Source of the DNA: Daphnia pulex
Taxonomy: Eukaryota > Arthropoda > Branchiopoda > Diplostraca > Daphniidae
NCBI RefSeq assembly: GCF_021134715.1
Contig: NC_060025.1
Location: 7,564,001-7,628,000 of the forward strand
Direction of reading: 5' to 3'
DNA: 64,000 bases
Shown here: in pieces, positions 1 to 12,800 of the stretch
How positions within the stretch are numbered: the stretch's first letter is position 1
How the letters are laid out: each line of letters begins with the position of its first letter
The notes under the pieces: generated by a model
Told to the model about the DNA's origin: nothing
Database searches by the model: none
What the model saw: the letters and a program-made list of their open reading frames with translations, nothing else
Position numbers and translations under genes: made by a program

Positions 1-3000
1 CCCAATCTGACTAGCCATTAGAGTTGATTGCCGTTGGCCAAATGGCCCAGCCCGCAGGTCAGGACGAATCGCCCTCAAATCCGATTTGATTTGATTTTCC
101 TGGCCGGAATCTCCGCAGTCATAACCGTCACCTTTTCCAATTGAACGATAGACTCATTGAGAGTCGTCTAAGGGGACTGCGTGAATTCTCCGGATGACTA
201 GCCGGATGGAACGCATCCGATTTTCCTGGCATTCTTCCTCTCTCTCTCTCTTCCCTGGCCATCGATGCCATTAATGTCGAATCGCCATCAATAAATCTCC
301 TTAACCCCCCCAAGACTTTGTTCCTTTTTTTTCTGCTTCATTCTTTTCTTTTTCTTGGCATTGAAACAAAATAGGTGCGGCCCGCAATGCGAACGCAATA
401 GTCGCGTGGGGTCTACCGATGCGTCGTATATATCTTTTGGACGACGTATTATTATTTATTATTATTCTCGTAAATATTTTCCGCACTCTTTCTTTTTTTT
501 TCCATTTCCATGACGTAAATGTCCTTATTGTCGAAAGTAGCTCCTCCCCTAGTTCTATAACCTTTTTGCGTTATTCATTTGACCCGGTTGTAGGAAATGA
601 GAATCAAGGATTCTCGCCGAGCTTTCGTGAGTTGCATCATTCAGCGCAGGTCGCAAGATGTGGAAATGAGACGGGAGGGAGGGAGGGGAGAGAGGAGGAT
701 TTACTAGTGCAAGAGGGTTAGCTCCATGCAGTATATCTACGCAATATATCTACATACATATCAGGCTGCTGATTTAAGATGTCTGCCGACAGCAACGCTA
801 GTGTTATCCTATACACGAGTTGATTGCGACGCAGTCGTGCGCGTTGCAACTCCGGCAGTCGGGTGTTTGCGGTCCGTCATGCGGTCGCCCCCTCCGGCCG
901 TCCGTGACGCTGCACACAACGTTCTTGTACAAAAAAAAAAGCAAAGGATCCAAGGGAACTTATTCTATTTTCTTCCGGGTCAAAAGAACAAGAGATATAT
1001 GATGTGATGGTGGGAAATGATTTTCTGTGGTGCGCCGATATACACACCGTCCCCGAGGGGTGAGAAAAGAAGAAAAAAAAAGAGCTCCAGCATCAATGTT
1101 GGCGGGGTCTGTTGCTACCAATAACTTTGAGTGATATTTGTTTGTTTATCCGTGGGAAAAAAAAGAGAGTACAAGTGAACAGTTGCTAGGCAACTGTTAG
1201 CGGCATAACATTATAAGAGCGAGAGAAGCTGGCTCTGGTTATATTGCCGTCATAGTGTAGTTTACTCTCGCTGCCGCTGGGGGGAGGCCTTTGGGGGCAA
1301 CATAAAAAAGAGGCTAGATGAAGGGGGAAAAAAGGCAGTCGGCAGCCGCAGCCCTAACTAAAAGACCTCAGCTTCGTCAATCGCTTTTAGTGTTTTCTCT
1401 CAGATGCCGCAGAACGTCAAAGGGTAGAAAAGTAGGAGCTCAATAAGCTGCTTGTTTTCCTCCCACGTCCTTTTGGCTCCTGGTCTCTCTCTTTTCGCCC
1501 TGGACTATTCGCAAGCCAGCCAGAAAATCCCAACTTTGTAATCGAGTTAAAGACTTTTCCGAGATCCTCTCTTCGTTGATCAACTTTTTTCTAAAAAAAA
1601 AGACGCAGGGAAAGACTATCATCATCGGCTTCATCTTGCCCTCTATGTAAGTTGTTGCAGTTCGTGTCTTGATAATCCTCTAGTGGCCGGCCGTGTCCGC
1701 TGCCTAAGAGGAAACGTGACTGTTGCGTGTTATTGTTTTCCCGGAGGAAGGGAAATGGAAAGAGAGAGAGAGAGAGAAAGAGCCGGAACAAACATAAGAA
1801 AAAAAAACACAACACAGAAGGGGCAGCAATAGGCAAGAGTGAGAAAAAAAAGAGGTGGTAGAGTAGCCGCCATCATCCGTCGAGCCCAACCGGAACAGTT
1901 GGTAATTGATGGCACTTGCTATTTTTTTCGGAGGAGCCCGTCTGTCTGCACTGGAAAGACAATCATTCAAACGGACGGAAGTAAATCATTTGAGATGGGA
2001 TGAAATGCAGTTGGGAATCATCTAGAATCTTGAACAATTCTTTAGTTTGTTTTTTTTTGCGTTTCCAGAGTTAGGATAATTATGTTGACAAATTCGAGTG
2101 AAATTCTCTGAAGTGGAGTGCATGAATAAAGATGAATTTGAATTTCCGTGAATTGACGCTCAAAGAACGACAGTGGCCTAGTCGACGTAATGAATTGCTT
2201 TAGTTTTTTCTTGCCTTATTCTGTCGTTCAATGGCAACCCTCGGGCTTACAAGACTGTCGAGAGATTTGTTGTCGTTTGCTTTGGGAAAAGAAAAAATCT
2301 TCTCTCTAGTTCTTTCTTTCTTTTTCTCTTCTTCTGTTCGCGTCTTTTTCCTTTGCTGTTATTTACATCCGGTTCGGTGACAGCTTTCTCCCTCCGGGCC
2401 GTCTTGAAGTGAAACGAGAAAGGATGTCCGCTCTCGCTCCCGCTCCCGCTCACTCATGTATTTCTTTCTCATTACGAGGCTGATTCTATAAATGCGAAAT
2501 TTCATTGCCAGTTCGTCTTGCCAGTCTGCGGATGACTGTCGCTAGACACTCTAGGAAACGAGCGTCTTGACTCGGAAAATTCATAGACCCAAATAAATAG
2601 GATTCGTGCTATGCCGGAAGCATCGCCAACAAATTCAGACTCGCAGGAGAATGCATTTTTTATTCTTATTTTATTATTGTTATTTTTTTTTTCCTTATTC
2701 TCTTCTTTTTACCAACGCCCCCAGTCTATCGATCCTGGCAACATCTAGCGTAGTTTACTAGAAAAGAGTTTCCGGGGTTTTGCTTGGGAATCACCAATTT
2801 GACAGCCGCTAACTCTATTCGTCAAATTTACGTTTGCTTTTGTCTCTTGATTTGTGATTTTCATTTTTCTTGATTTTCTACATTATTGTTTGCTGGCGAG
2901 TAGAGAGGGCAGTAGACACCGGGTCGTACTGTGGCGACATCTACTGGGGAATGGCAGTACCAAATGGGACGTAGCTTGATGCGGCAGGATTCTCCTGTGT

Positions 3001-3885
3001 TCCACATCTCGGAACTTGAAATCTAAATCTATAGCCTAGGATTAGAGTATTAGGCGAACAGAACTACGCAATCAAAAGTTGTGTGCGACTAGGGCAATAA
3101 TCTAACTGTCATTGAAGATAATGAGAAACAGTTGTTGATTACACAAGCAAGGTTGGAGCCGGATTCAGGATGCATGTAAAGGGAGACGGAAAAGCCTCCG
3201 GAGATTAAGGGAGAGAGACGGGTGCATAGCGGACGGAATTGGTCCAGGCCTTGAGGCAGGGGGCTTGATGGATTTGGCCTTAATTGACGTTGCGATACCG
3301 TGCCGATTAGAGTGTACACGTTTGCTTTGTGTTGTGTGCGCTCTGAGAAGCCCATTGAACTTTGGTGCCCCCCTCCGTTAATGTCGATGGATGAAAAGAT
3401 CGATTGGAGTTATACCCGTATTGTTTTACTTCCTGGAACTTCTTGCTCCATTTCCAACATTTTCTGTGTTTGTGTGGTGCTGTTGTTTTCGCCGGATGGC
3501 GCTGCAGAATGGGACTGCAATAGAAAAAGCCCTAATGCGTTTGGCATTTCTCATTTTCTGTGTGGATTTAAAGTTATTCCACAAATGCCTATATTCGGTT
3601 GAATGTAACTCCGATGAAAGGGCCGTTACGTGCCGTCAGCGACGCATGCGACCTTTTTTTTCTTTCTTTCTTTCCTTTTCAATGTGATTTTCGTTATTGG
3701 ATGTCGGTTGTTTGATCTCTTGATTTGTTTTTGTTGTCCTGTTTCGACTCGAGTTCAATTTGCCCCCCTATTGATCCCCCCTAACACAAATCGATTCGGC
3801 TGTGAAAGATATGAAGCAATATACCAACTATTCGTGCCTTTGAAAACCTCGCGGTGACCTTTTTATAGCCAAAGGAGCGTCTACA
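1..3885. other. Non-coding 5' flank
   Basis: I recognise no coding exon here. The stretch is mixed-composition DNA with T-rich and A-rich tracts and a (GA)n microsatellite near 1760-1777. The open frames are short, biased in composition, and lack a start-plus-donor structure. It probably holds promoter or 5'UTR sequence for the first exon at 3886, but I cannot point to a specific TSS. Confidence 0.6.
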
Positions 3886-4078
3886 ATGGGAGTTCAAACC
3901 GTGGAGGTGTCGTCGGCCAGTCGTCCAGGCGCGGGCAGTTTGATGTCACCAGCGCCAGCATTGGGCGTCGCCACCGGGACCAATGACGTGGAAAAGGGCG
4001 CCACTGTACAGAAGAGCGGCGATCAGTGGGGCAAAAACATGCAGAGATGGCGCAACGATAACATTGACATTGGCAAAG
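3886..4078 (+). CDS. Candidate alternative first coding exon A of stomatin-like gene
   Basis: An ATG in good context (A at -3, G at +4) opens a 64-codon frame starting MGVQTVEVSSASRPGAG and running to NDNIDIGK. Ending the exon at 4078 before GTTCGT leaves one extra base (phase 1). This joins in frame to the common exon at 21271, giving an Asp codon followed by [10 protein letters not shown] better-looking GTAAGT donor sits four bases on, at 4083, but gives phase 2 and would break the stomatin frame. The membership call is therefore an inference. The segment is polar and low in hydrophobics, like the variable cytosolic N-termini of MEC-2/stomatin proteins. With this exon the protein would be 330 aa. 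Confidence 0.45.
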
Positions 4079-6540
4079 GTTCGTAAGTTCTACAGTTTAT
4101 ATAATACAATATCATCGTGGAAGACAATCGAAGGGGCGGACAAGAGCGTCTCCCGCTTTCGCTGACAGCGCCCCTTTCTTTCACGTTGAATATTCGACAC
4201 GTAAGCTGCTTGTGTGTTTGTTCAAACTACGGTATTGTAACGGAAGAAGTAGCCCGAAAGTATTACGCTGCAGCTTTGATTATTCGAGAAGGGATAAGTG
4301 TGGATGTGTGGATGCTGAGAGCGAATAACTAACAACGGCGCACACCGTTGGACAACGTCATCGATCCAATTTCTTACACTTTGTTCGCCTTTCGGATTTT
4401 TTTTTTCCTTCCGGAATCGGAATAAACCCCGAATACTCTGCCACTTTTGCAACTTTCGCTTTCGGTGTATATCTCCAAAGTAGCTAGCTAGGCAATGAAC
4501 CTCTTTGTCTCTTTGTCTAAGGATCGAGCCCGCTTCAAATCCAGTGAACTATGGATCAACTCCAATATATAATATGGTGCATCATCTTCTTTCAGACTTC
4601 TTCTTTTTTTTCTTCTTCTTCTTCAGATGCTTCCCCCCGTTCGTCTTTTCCGTCTTTTCTTGTCTTTGATATTTCACAGAAAAGGATCGCTACCGTCATT
4701 GACAAGCTGAAATCGATCCAGCGATGGCAGTTTGACTACTACTAACGCAAGCACCTTTTTTAATATAAAAATATCCGCCAGATGCCTGGAAGAGGACGGG
4801 GAAGACAACAAAGTCAACAATAAAAAACGAAATTTAAGTCCTCTATCTTCTCGGTTGACGTCTTTCATTTGTTTGGCTTTCCCATATCTATCCGGCCATG
4901 TAGCTCCTCTGGGGATGGATGAACGGTTGATTGCGAATTCTCACAAAATTGAAAGTTGATGAAAAACGGAAATGCTAGCTCTTTATCTTCATCCGCGTCT
5001 AACATACTGTTAACTGTCTGCTGCGTCTTTCTTTATATTAGTGTCGGCGTCTGTGCTGCTGCCAGAGGCCAAAAAGGTTTCATGATTGATATCTTTTCAG
5101 TTGGAGCCCAGAGTTCATCTTCTATACAGCGCGCGCGTCTACTCTATTTTTTGTTGGTTTTGTCTTGGTTGGTTTGTTGCTCTCCTCTTGTTGTTGTTTA
5201 AGTGATGACTCGGATACCAACATGACAGGTCCGTTTGTATGGGACTCCTCGGGGAGCCAAGCCGTGATTGTGTAGAATAGAGAGTAGCCCAACAAAGATG
5301 CCTTGTGTATATGCGTGTGTCAAGAACATCAGGAAGGTTTCGAGAACCGTCTGGATGCACTTTGAACGAGGTATGGTGCCCGTTGACATCCGCCAAAAGT
5401 TTACACTCCACTCGAGAAAGAAAAACGACCCAAACTCTCGTTCACTCACTCTCTCTTTTTTTTTCCTCCCTCTCGGGATGGCTGTTGTTGTCGAAGACGA
5501 AGAAGGCAGCTTTGTTGTTGTGTCAAAGACACAACCGTACGTTGTGGACGAGTTTTCAGCCTAAAACGTCTTTATTTTCTGACCATCCACTTTTCTACGA
5601 GCGTCTTGGGTCCGTCGGACAGAATAGGGCGAAGCAAAGATGTCCGTCCGCGTGTGTATTTATGTGACTGACTGGCGAAATGTCCGTCTATATCAAATCA
5701 ATCTAATTCCATCATTCCCTGTCCTTCCAAATGGGAATAGAGCGACAGGAGCAATCTCCTCATTTTCCATAGAGATGCACTGAAGCGCGAGCAAATATCC
5801 CTCTTTTGTGGGACGTGTCCTTCATCCAATCTCTAGCACGACCGGTTTTTTTCTTTTTCTATTTTTTTTTCTCAAAACGAGTCGCAGAGACAGAAATTCA
5901 TCGGTCGTTTGGTTCCGTCGGTGATGTGTGTCATTACCAGGTCGACTTGGTCACGCAATGGCCGGGAGGCCACGAGCCTGCTCTTTTTTTTCTTCTTCTT
6001 CTTTTCCTTTTCCTTATTTGGGCCTTTCGGGGTGTGCAAGGGCTTCGTCTTCGTTTTCATGCTGCTTCTTCGTTCTCTCTGAGAGAGAGAGTCTCTCTCA
6101 GTTCTCTTTTGCCTTGTGCTCGTTGGGTTGTGCTCGATATCGTCAGCCAGAGCCAAGAGTCGCGCACAGGCGCCGGTGATTCGCAGTCACAACTCGGTCG
6201 TCGTTGATATTAGACGAATAACGTGCATCTCTCCTTCGCTCCCGACGCTCATCGGTTCACGTTCTTCATTTGTTTTCTCTCATTTAAACGGCGCGCAAGT
6301 AAATTTATCCGAAACTCTTTTGACTGAATTTGTTTTCACTTCATCGGTATCAGCAAATTGACAGAAAATGACAGGGCGGTGTTGTGCGCATTCGTGATTG
6401 TTTACTTCACGAAAGGGTAGCGTGATTGTTGATACCTAGACGCTGACTTGTTTGCCTAGCATTTTTGACAGCCGAGTCTTTAATCAGTTGGTTCATTACT
6501 TGCGAATTTGTGGAGTGGGCGGTTGAATCCGAAAAAGAAC
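4079..6540. other. Non-coding stretch between candidate first exons A and B
   Basis: No recognisable coding exon. It contains a (TCT)n tract near 4600-4625, several T-rich runs, and an imperfect palindrome of GA/CT repeats near 6079-6101. Open frames here are Ser/Phe/Leu-rich readings of pyrimidine tracts. It may contain the promoter of the exon at 6541. Confidence 0.5.
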
Positions 6541-6832
6541 ATGGGTCCGATTGATCCGGAAGGAAGCGATACGAAAGCTATTGTAACTGGCTCACCCTCA
6601 TCGGGTTCTTCATCTCCAAACATGGCGGCTTCGGCTCCGGTGATGTCGAAGACCGATGAGAGACCTGCGGTGACGACGATTACCATCACGGACGTGGATG
6701 GAACTCACCAGACCAACGGAGAGGCGGCCGCATCGCCTGGTCCGGTCCAGACGCCCGTTGTCGCTCACCCTCCACCAAGCGGCTACTCTTCCGTCTACGT
6801 CAATAATAGGATGCACAACATTCAATTAGGAG
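6541..6832 (+). CDS. Alternative first coding exon B of stomatin-like gene
   Basis: An ATG with A at -3 and G at +4 opens a frame starting [17 protein letters not shown]. It runs 97 codons plus one base to a GTAAGA donor at 6833. It ends in phase 1, so the split codon with exon 21271 reads GAC (Asp) and continues PGGPGICAF. The encoded segment is rich in Ser, Thr, Pro and Ala with no hydrophobic stretch, so it is probably a disordered cytosolic N-terminus. This is the best-supported first exon on donor strength, start context and phase. The intron to 21271 would be 14.4 kb, unusually long beside the other introns in this window. Confidence 0.7.
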
Positions 6833-9800
6833 GTAAGACATCAAGATGAGGCCAAATCTTCCGATTTATCGTTCAAGCCTAGAAGCACCTAGAAGTTTGG
6901 TTGATGCAGCGACAACTTTCGTCTCCAGGATGGAAAATAAGATCAGATTAGAGAAGTGACGCCGAATAATCTCGTCTTCTGAATCGAGATGTAGTATAGG
7001 AGCTAGGAGTTTGGGGTGAGAGGGAAATGTTGTTGCATCTTTGACGTCAACGACGCTGCAGAGCGGTGGTACCAAGATTAAATTAGAGAATTGATCGCAA
7101 CCTCAAAAAGATTCTGTATAGAATGGAAAGAAAAAGTCAAATATTCGAGTTATTGGACAATTGCATCTCTTTCTTCCATTTTTTTTCTTCTGCACCATTC
7201 CGCCTATGGTTGCCAAGTCTCGAATCATACGCCGCAGTATTTTGCCTTTATTTCGCTTCTTGTATACTATCTTTTTATTTTTGTTTTGCTTGTTGTTTAG
7301 AGTGAACGGGAATTGGTTAAGTTATGAGCGCCGGACCATCGCCTTCCTCGAAGGCAAATCTGAATGCGAAATCTGCACATAAATCTACTGTGCGATTCCT
7401 TATCTCTCTGAGGAATCGACTGGTATAGAACCGTAGATGTTTGTTTTACTTTGGCCTAATATTAGAACTACTAGATGGCGGATCTCCGTCTCATCTGTCA
7501 CCATAAAGACCGCCCAAGGAGGAGATCCTCTTCGATCCTCTTCAACATTTTCTTTGAAGACGCTGATTTTTTGTTTCCTTTTCTTGGTATAGAACTGCTG
7601 CGTGTCAGTTTGATAGATAGCCTTCGTTATAAAAGGGGTTGGAATGGGGTTCACCTTATGTTTGTTGTCATTTTGTCTGTTTGTTTGTTTGTTCTTTTTC
7701 TTGCCCTTTGGAATTGGGTTGACTTCAAGTAGCGGAAGAGTCTGAAGACTCGGGAGAGGGAGAGGATGGCGAGAAAGGGGAAAGGCACATACAACAGATT
7801 TCATCAATTGGTTTGTTTTGTTGATGTTGGGAGCCAATCGAGGCAGCAGCGATCCGATGGAGAGCGCTGAGGAAATGACGATAACGACGAAGACGCGGAC
7901 GACAACAATTGAGATCGAAGAGATGGGGGGACGCTAGGCGCCACGTTTGAATTGTGCCGTTTCCAACGGGAGGAGATGACTCCCATGTTTTTCCTCCTGT
8001 TTGTCGTCGCATCCGCTTTCATCTATCTTTTTCGACATCGTCAAACCAATCATCGAGTTGGACCGATAAATCGCGTCAAACAGAAAAAGAAGAGGGAAAC
8101 GGTGGAATTTTGTGCTGCTCAGATATCGCTGTGTTCTTTTTTTTATTTTTTCTCGTCTTTCTTTGTGTTGGCGCTCACGCGGGACTCGAGAGCAATTTGG
8201 CCGTCCGGCCGTCTACTACGCGAGGGTCGATGGTTATTTTTCTTTCTTCCTTTTCTTTTCTACAAAAAAGAAAATACAAGGATGGAAAATAGGTCCTGCA
8301 GTGCACACACTGTTTATATACTGTAGATATTTGGGTCGTATGTTTTCTGTTCTCCGACGTCGTGATACTCTTTGGGGGGGAGGGGGGTGCGGTGCGGATC
8401 CGCCCGGAAGGAAATCCCATATAACCCCTTTGCCATTTTGCGTTTTTGTTTTTCAATGCCTTAACTCTTCATTCGATTTTCTGGGCTGCTGTTTTCACTG
8501 GTAACTGCGGAGTGCAACTCAACGCGGAAGAAAAGATGAAAATTGTTTTATTCTTATTTTATATATCTTTTTCGGCTTCCGTTCGTTGATGTGCTCGCTA
8601 ACTCCAACTAACTCTCGACGCCGATAAAAGCCATGCGGTCACCATTTTGTGGACATTGGAATCAAGACTAGGGAAGAAGTCAATCAATAAAGAAAATGGG
8701 AAGCGATGAACGTTGGCGGGTGGAGGAGGCGTGCAGTGTCGGATGCCAAACGCACAAGATGCCCCCCCAAGTTCTTATTGTTCCGAGCCAAAAACAACGG
8801 CGATAGTAGTGTCTTTGACGAGTTGATGATGATGGGAGATTCTTCATCCTCTTGAACAAAACCTCAATCTTTTGGAATGAGTTTATTCGGAGGCGAAAGG
8901 GGCAAACGTTGTCGGGGAGGACAACAAGAATTTCGAGTGGCCAAGTCGGGACAGCAGTTGGAGTAGAGAAAAGAATGGATGACGTACGAAGAAGATCGAT
9001 CTTGACTTGTGCCGAGTTGCGAGTTTTCAGAGACTGCTAGGACAAACAAGTAGTCTAGGGGATTCGTAATGACGCTCCTGTTTGAAGTATTCCGCTAGTC
9101 TTTTCCCGTCTTTCTGAGGCCCTTGCATCTACTGCTGTCTCATCTCTCAATCACTTGACCGTCCTCTTTGTTCCTATTTTTCCTTGCATATTGAACGATG
9201 TGGGATGGCAGGTTCAATCTATCTAAGACTCGTAGGGCTCCCAACCACCCGACCGTGTTTCTTGAAATATGTAAAGTATTCCACGTCGTCGTGGGAAAAG
9301 CAAATCTATCGAGCACGCGCTCCCGCATTCTAGAAGCTTCATCCAGCGGTTCATCTCTCTCTTTTTCCTTTGGGTCCTGTTTGTCTTGGAAATTGATTTC
9401 ATTATATCAAAGGAAAAAACGGTGACTTGTATGTCAGAAGCGGAACGCATATTTTTTCATTTCGTGTTGCTACAGCTGATTGATCCAACACTCGCATACT
9501 GCAAACTTGGTGGCTCCTCTTGTAGCTGGCGCTTCATTTGTGGGTTTATTTTATTATCATTTCTTTACGACTCCCCTCATATAGTTTCAGCAAAAAAGAA
9601 ACTGACGTGTTGTGGATGAAATTAAAATTAAAACCCTTTTCTTTAATTCATTTATTAACTCGTATTTTTTTAAAACACAAAAAAGAATTTGCCCCATCAA
9701 ACAATTTCTCGGATTTTAATGGATGTAAGTGAATAAAATGGTTTAAGAAAGAGCACGCTTTTCACCGCTGCCAACGTCATCGTCATCGCCAAAAAAAAAG

Positions 9801-12800
9801 TGAATAATGGAGGGGATTATTGCGTGCGTTGCCATTTTGCCGGCCGACTCGGCGCGTTTGTTCGGGGTTCAAGTTCTGGGGGCCGTCTCAGTGCTGCTGG
9901 CGGATAATATTGAATTACCCTTGTCAGCTCACCCAACCCAATCCAAACTCTGGGGCATAAACTCGGCACGGACTGGAGTAGAGTTGAAAGCCGACAGTTT
10001 TTGTTTAACCAAGGGCGATCTCTCCATCTCGCTCTGCGTAGCCGTATAGCCCCTGACAAGGTTTCAAAGCGAATGCGAATGAAATCAGACCATTAGACTA
10101 GCCAGTGTCCGCCGGGCTTATAGTGAAGTTGTTGCCAGGATGATGGCGCACACTTTGGATCGATTGAATAGTTCAGAACTATCATTTCGATTCTCTTCTA
10201 GACGCTTTATTCAAAATAGATATTGTGACGGGGAAAATCCCCCAGGTGAAATTGCTTTTGCAAAGTGAAATTCTCTAGTCTCCACTGTACGGTTTGAACC
10301 GTATGAAATTCGTTGCATTGCGGACGTGTGTGATCGTGAGAACGTGCGTGCTGTATAGCTAGTTTGGCCGTGGAGGCGGAGTTACCCAGCTTATGGTGGC
10401 AGCGCATGCGTCCTCATTGTTCCACAAGCTTTTGGTTCGGCTTGATCTATTTTGTTCTTTTTTGCTTCGTTTCTTTACTCCTCGACGACGACGACGACGT
10501 CGACGTCCCCCATTCGAAACTGCACTGCGGGCAAAAGTCTTGGACCTCCCCCCCCTCCACCCTCTACCACCACCCGATTCACCATCTAAACCGTCACACT
10601 CGCCTTCTTGGCTTCGACTCCCGAACAAGTTCCCGGGAAATTTCTTCAGTTCGACACCCGTCCCGCTCTCAGCCGCGTGTTCTCTTTTTTTATTCTTTCT
10701 TTCTTTAACTTGTTTATTTTTCCCGTTTGGCGCGCTCCGTGTCTCTCGGCCCTGCCGCCCCCTTTTTTTTCATTGTCTCATTCGGGAGGACAGGGGACAG
10801 ACCATCAGTGAACGGTGTGGCAGACGATATCGCTGTGATTCGTTCGTTCGTCCGTCCGTCCGTTCGTACGAGATTGTGAACCTATAGCTTGTGTCTGTTG
10901 ATGGCCGAAATCGGCATTCGCTCCATTGGCCACCATCTGTTCACCTAAAAAGAAGCAAACGTGCAGCTGACGGACCAAAAGTTTTGCGCTGTACTCGTTG
11001 ACGTTTTGTAACGTAGACTTAATCGTTTCACCGAGCCATGTGGAAAAGCGTCAAAGAAACTTGCCGTGAAAACGGACTGGCTTGTAAGTATTTAATCTAT
11101 TTCATTTTTTTTTTTTCGTTTTGCTTTGGTTGGTTTTGATTTCCCAACCGAATCATTTGAATTTGGCGCTTGAAGTTGTCGGCAAGCAATTACATGAAGA
11201 CTCAAAGTTAAAGCTCCCTGAAATCCCTGCGAAAGTGTCGGATTACCAAACAAGCTGGGTGCTAATGATCGTTATCGATACGATTAAGTTGGAGGAAGCC
11301 CTTCAGATGGCTTACATCCCAACGCTCTTTCAGACTTGCCTCTGTCAAGAGCCCTGAGAATCAGGAAGAAAAATATGTTGACTGATTTGTCTGGGTATTT
11401 GATTTTCAATCTTGTTTTTTTTTTCCTGATTTGTTTTCACAACAAATAGCGACGTTTTCGTATATTTTGGAAGCGAATTAGGAAGAAAAATGGTAAAAGA
11501 AAATAGAAAAGGGAAAGAAAGAGAAAGAGGACGATGACGAAAATGATCGCGGGAGAGCGTGATCGATCGTTTTATAACGGCGCTTCTAATTGGAGAAGAG
11601 AAAACTATTCAGCAGAAGCGGAAGGCCGGCTGTCATCACCTTCTCCCGTTCGCTTCGAAATATCTTTCTTGCTCTTCCAAAAAGATGATCTACGACCGGT
11701 CCCTGGTCCTCCTAATGAAACTCTTGTTGACTTTTCCCTTTTTCCTCATTCCTCCTTTATTCTTGGACGTTTCGATTCACGTCGACTTGGGTGTCTTTTG
11801 GGTCTTTCCATTCTTTTGATCATTATCAGCCGACGGCATTTCCCATTGGGTTTTCTTTTAGAGACGTGACCGAGTTATTCGTCATATCGAGCCAAATCCA
11901 TTTGATCAGTTGTGCTGGTGTTGATCTCGTTGCTGGGTTGTAGAACTTGTTTGACTAACACGACGAGATTGAATGTTGCGTGTACGTCATATTTACTGGA
12001 TTAAGGTTTCCATCAAACGGATTAACTCTTCGTGCGTGCGGGGGCAATTCGAAAAGACGTCATAGACACTTTTTCTCAGTCCAAAATTTTTAAAAATAAA
12101 ACAAATCGTTCCGTACCGACCAACCAATTTTTCACGGCTCTCTTCCATCTTTCGAGCATTTCATTTGAAAGGGGAAAAAAAAATCTTAACCAATTTTTTC
12201 TGGCCGTTGTCGTGTTGCGTGTCGGTTGTCTGCCGTGTTTACCGTCGACGTTGGGCGGGGTAGGTGAAGTGATGGAAACTTTGTTTGCGTCTTGTTGCAT
12301 TTGCAATTGTCGGTGAAAAATGTCACGGCGTGACTAACATTTGCGTTTCCAAGTAAAAATAGGAGTAAAAGCGGAAAAGGTTTTCTGTGCATCCGCAATT
12401 GTCAGTTTGAAGTCACGCACAACGTCCATTGACGCACATGCTCGAGTTGTCCGTCTCGTCGACGCTGGGGAGCAAAAATCAATTCGACGAGGGTCTCTTT
12501 CTCTCTGCTTTCCTTTACGACATCAAATCAAATCAAATTGAAATGCGAGAGCGAAAGGACTCACCGGTCGGCCGGTCCTCTCCACGTATATAACGGGGGA
12601 AATAATTGCATGTTATCCCACATGACATTGTCAATGTATTTATATGACCCGCGTCTGAAACTGAGCCCCAGAGTGTCTTTATACGCCGCCCACTGGCCTA
12701 TTTGCCCAAACTGCCGGCAAGAGGGAAAAGCAGGAATGTGTTTGCGCGCAGCATAAAATGTCCTTTGTGAAATCTTTTAATATGAAAAATTCAAGCAGAA

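Noticed and set aside
5806..6207. 133-codon + strand open frame
   Set aside because: Phe/Leu/Ser runs from pyrimidine tracts. Probably leader or promoter DNA upstream of exon B.
9807..10059. Overlapping 80-codon open frames on both strands
   Set aside because: Mutual shadows of one GC-rich segment. Neither has a recognised motif or gene structure.
10393..10887. 164-codon open frame on the + strand
   Set aside because: Composition follows repeat DNA (Arg run from CGACGACG, Pro and Phe/Leu runs). No domain, and no splice or start context.
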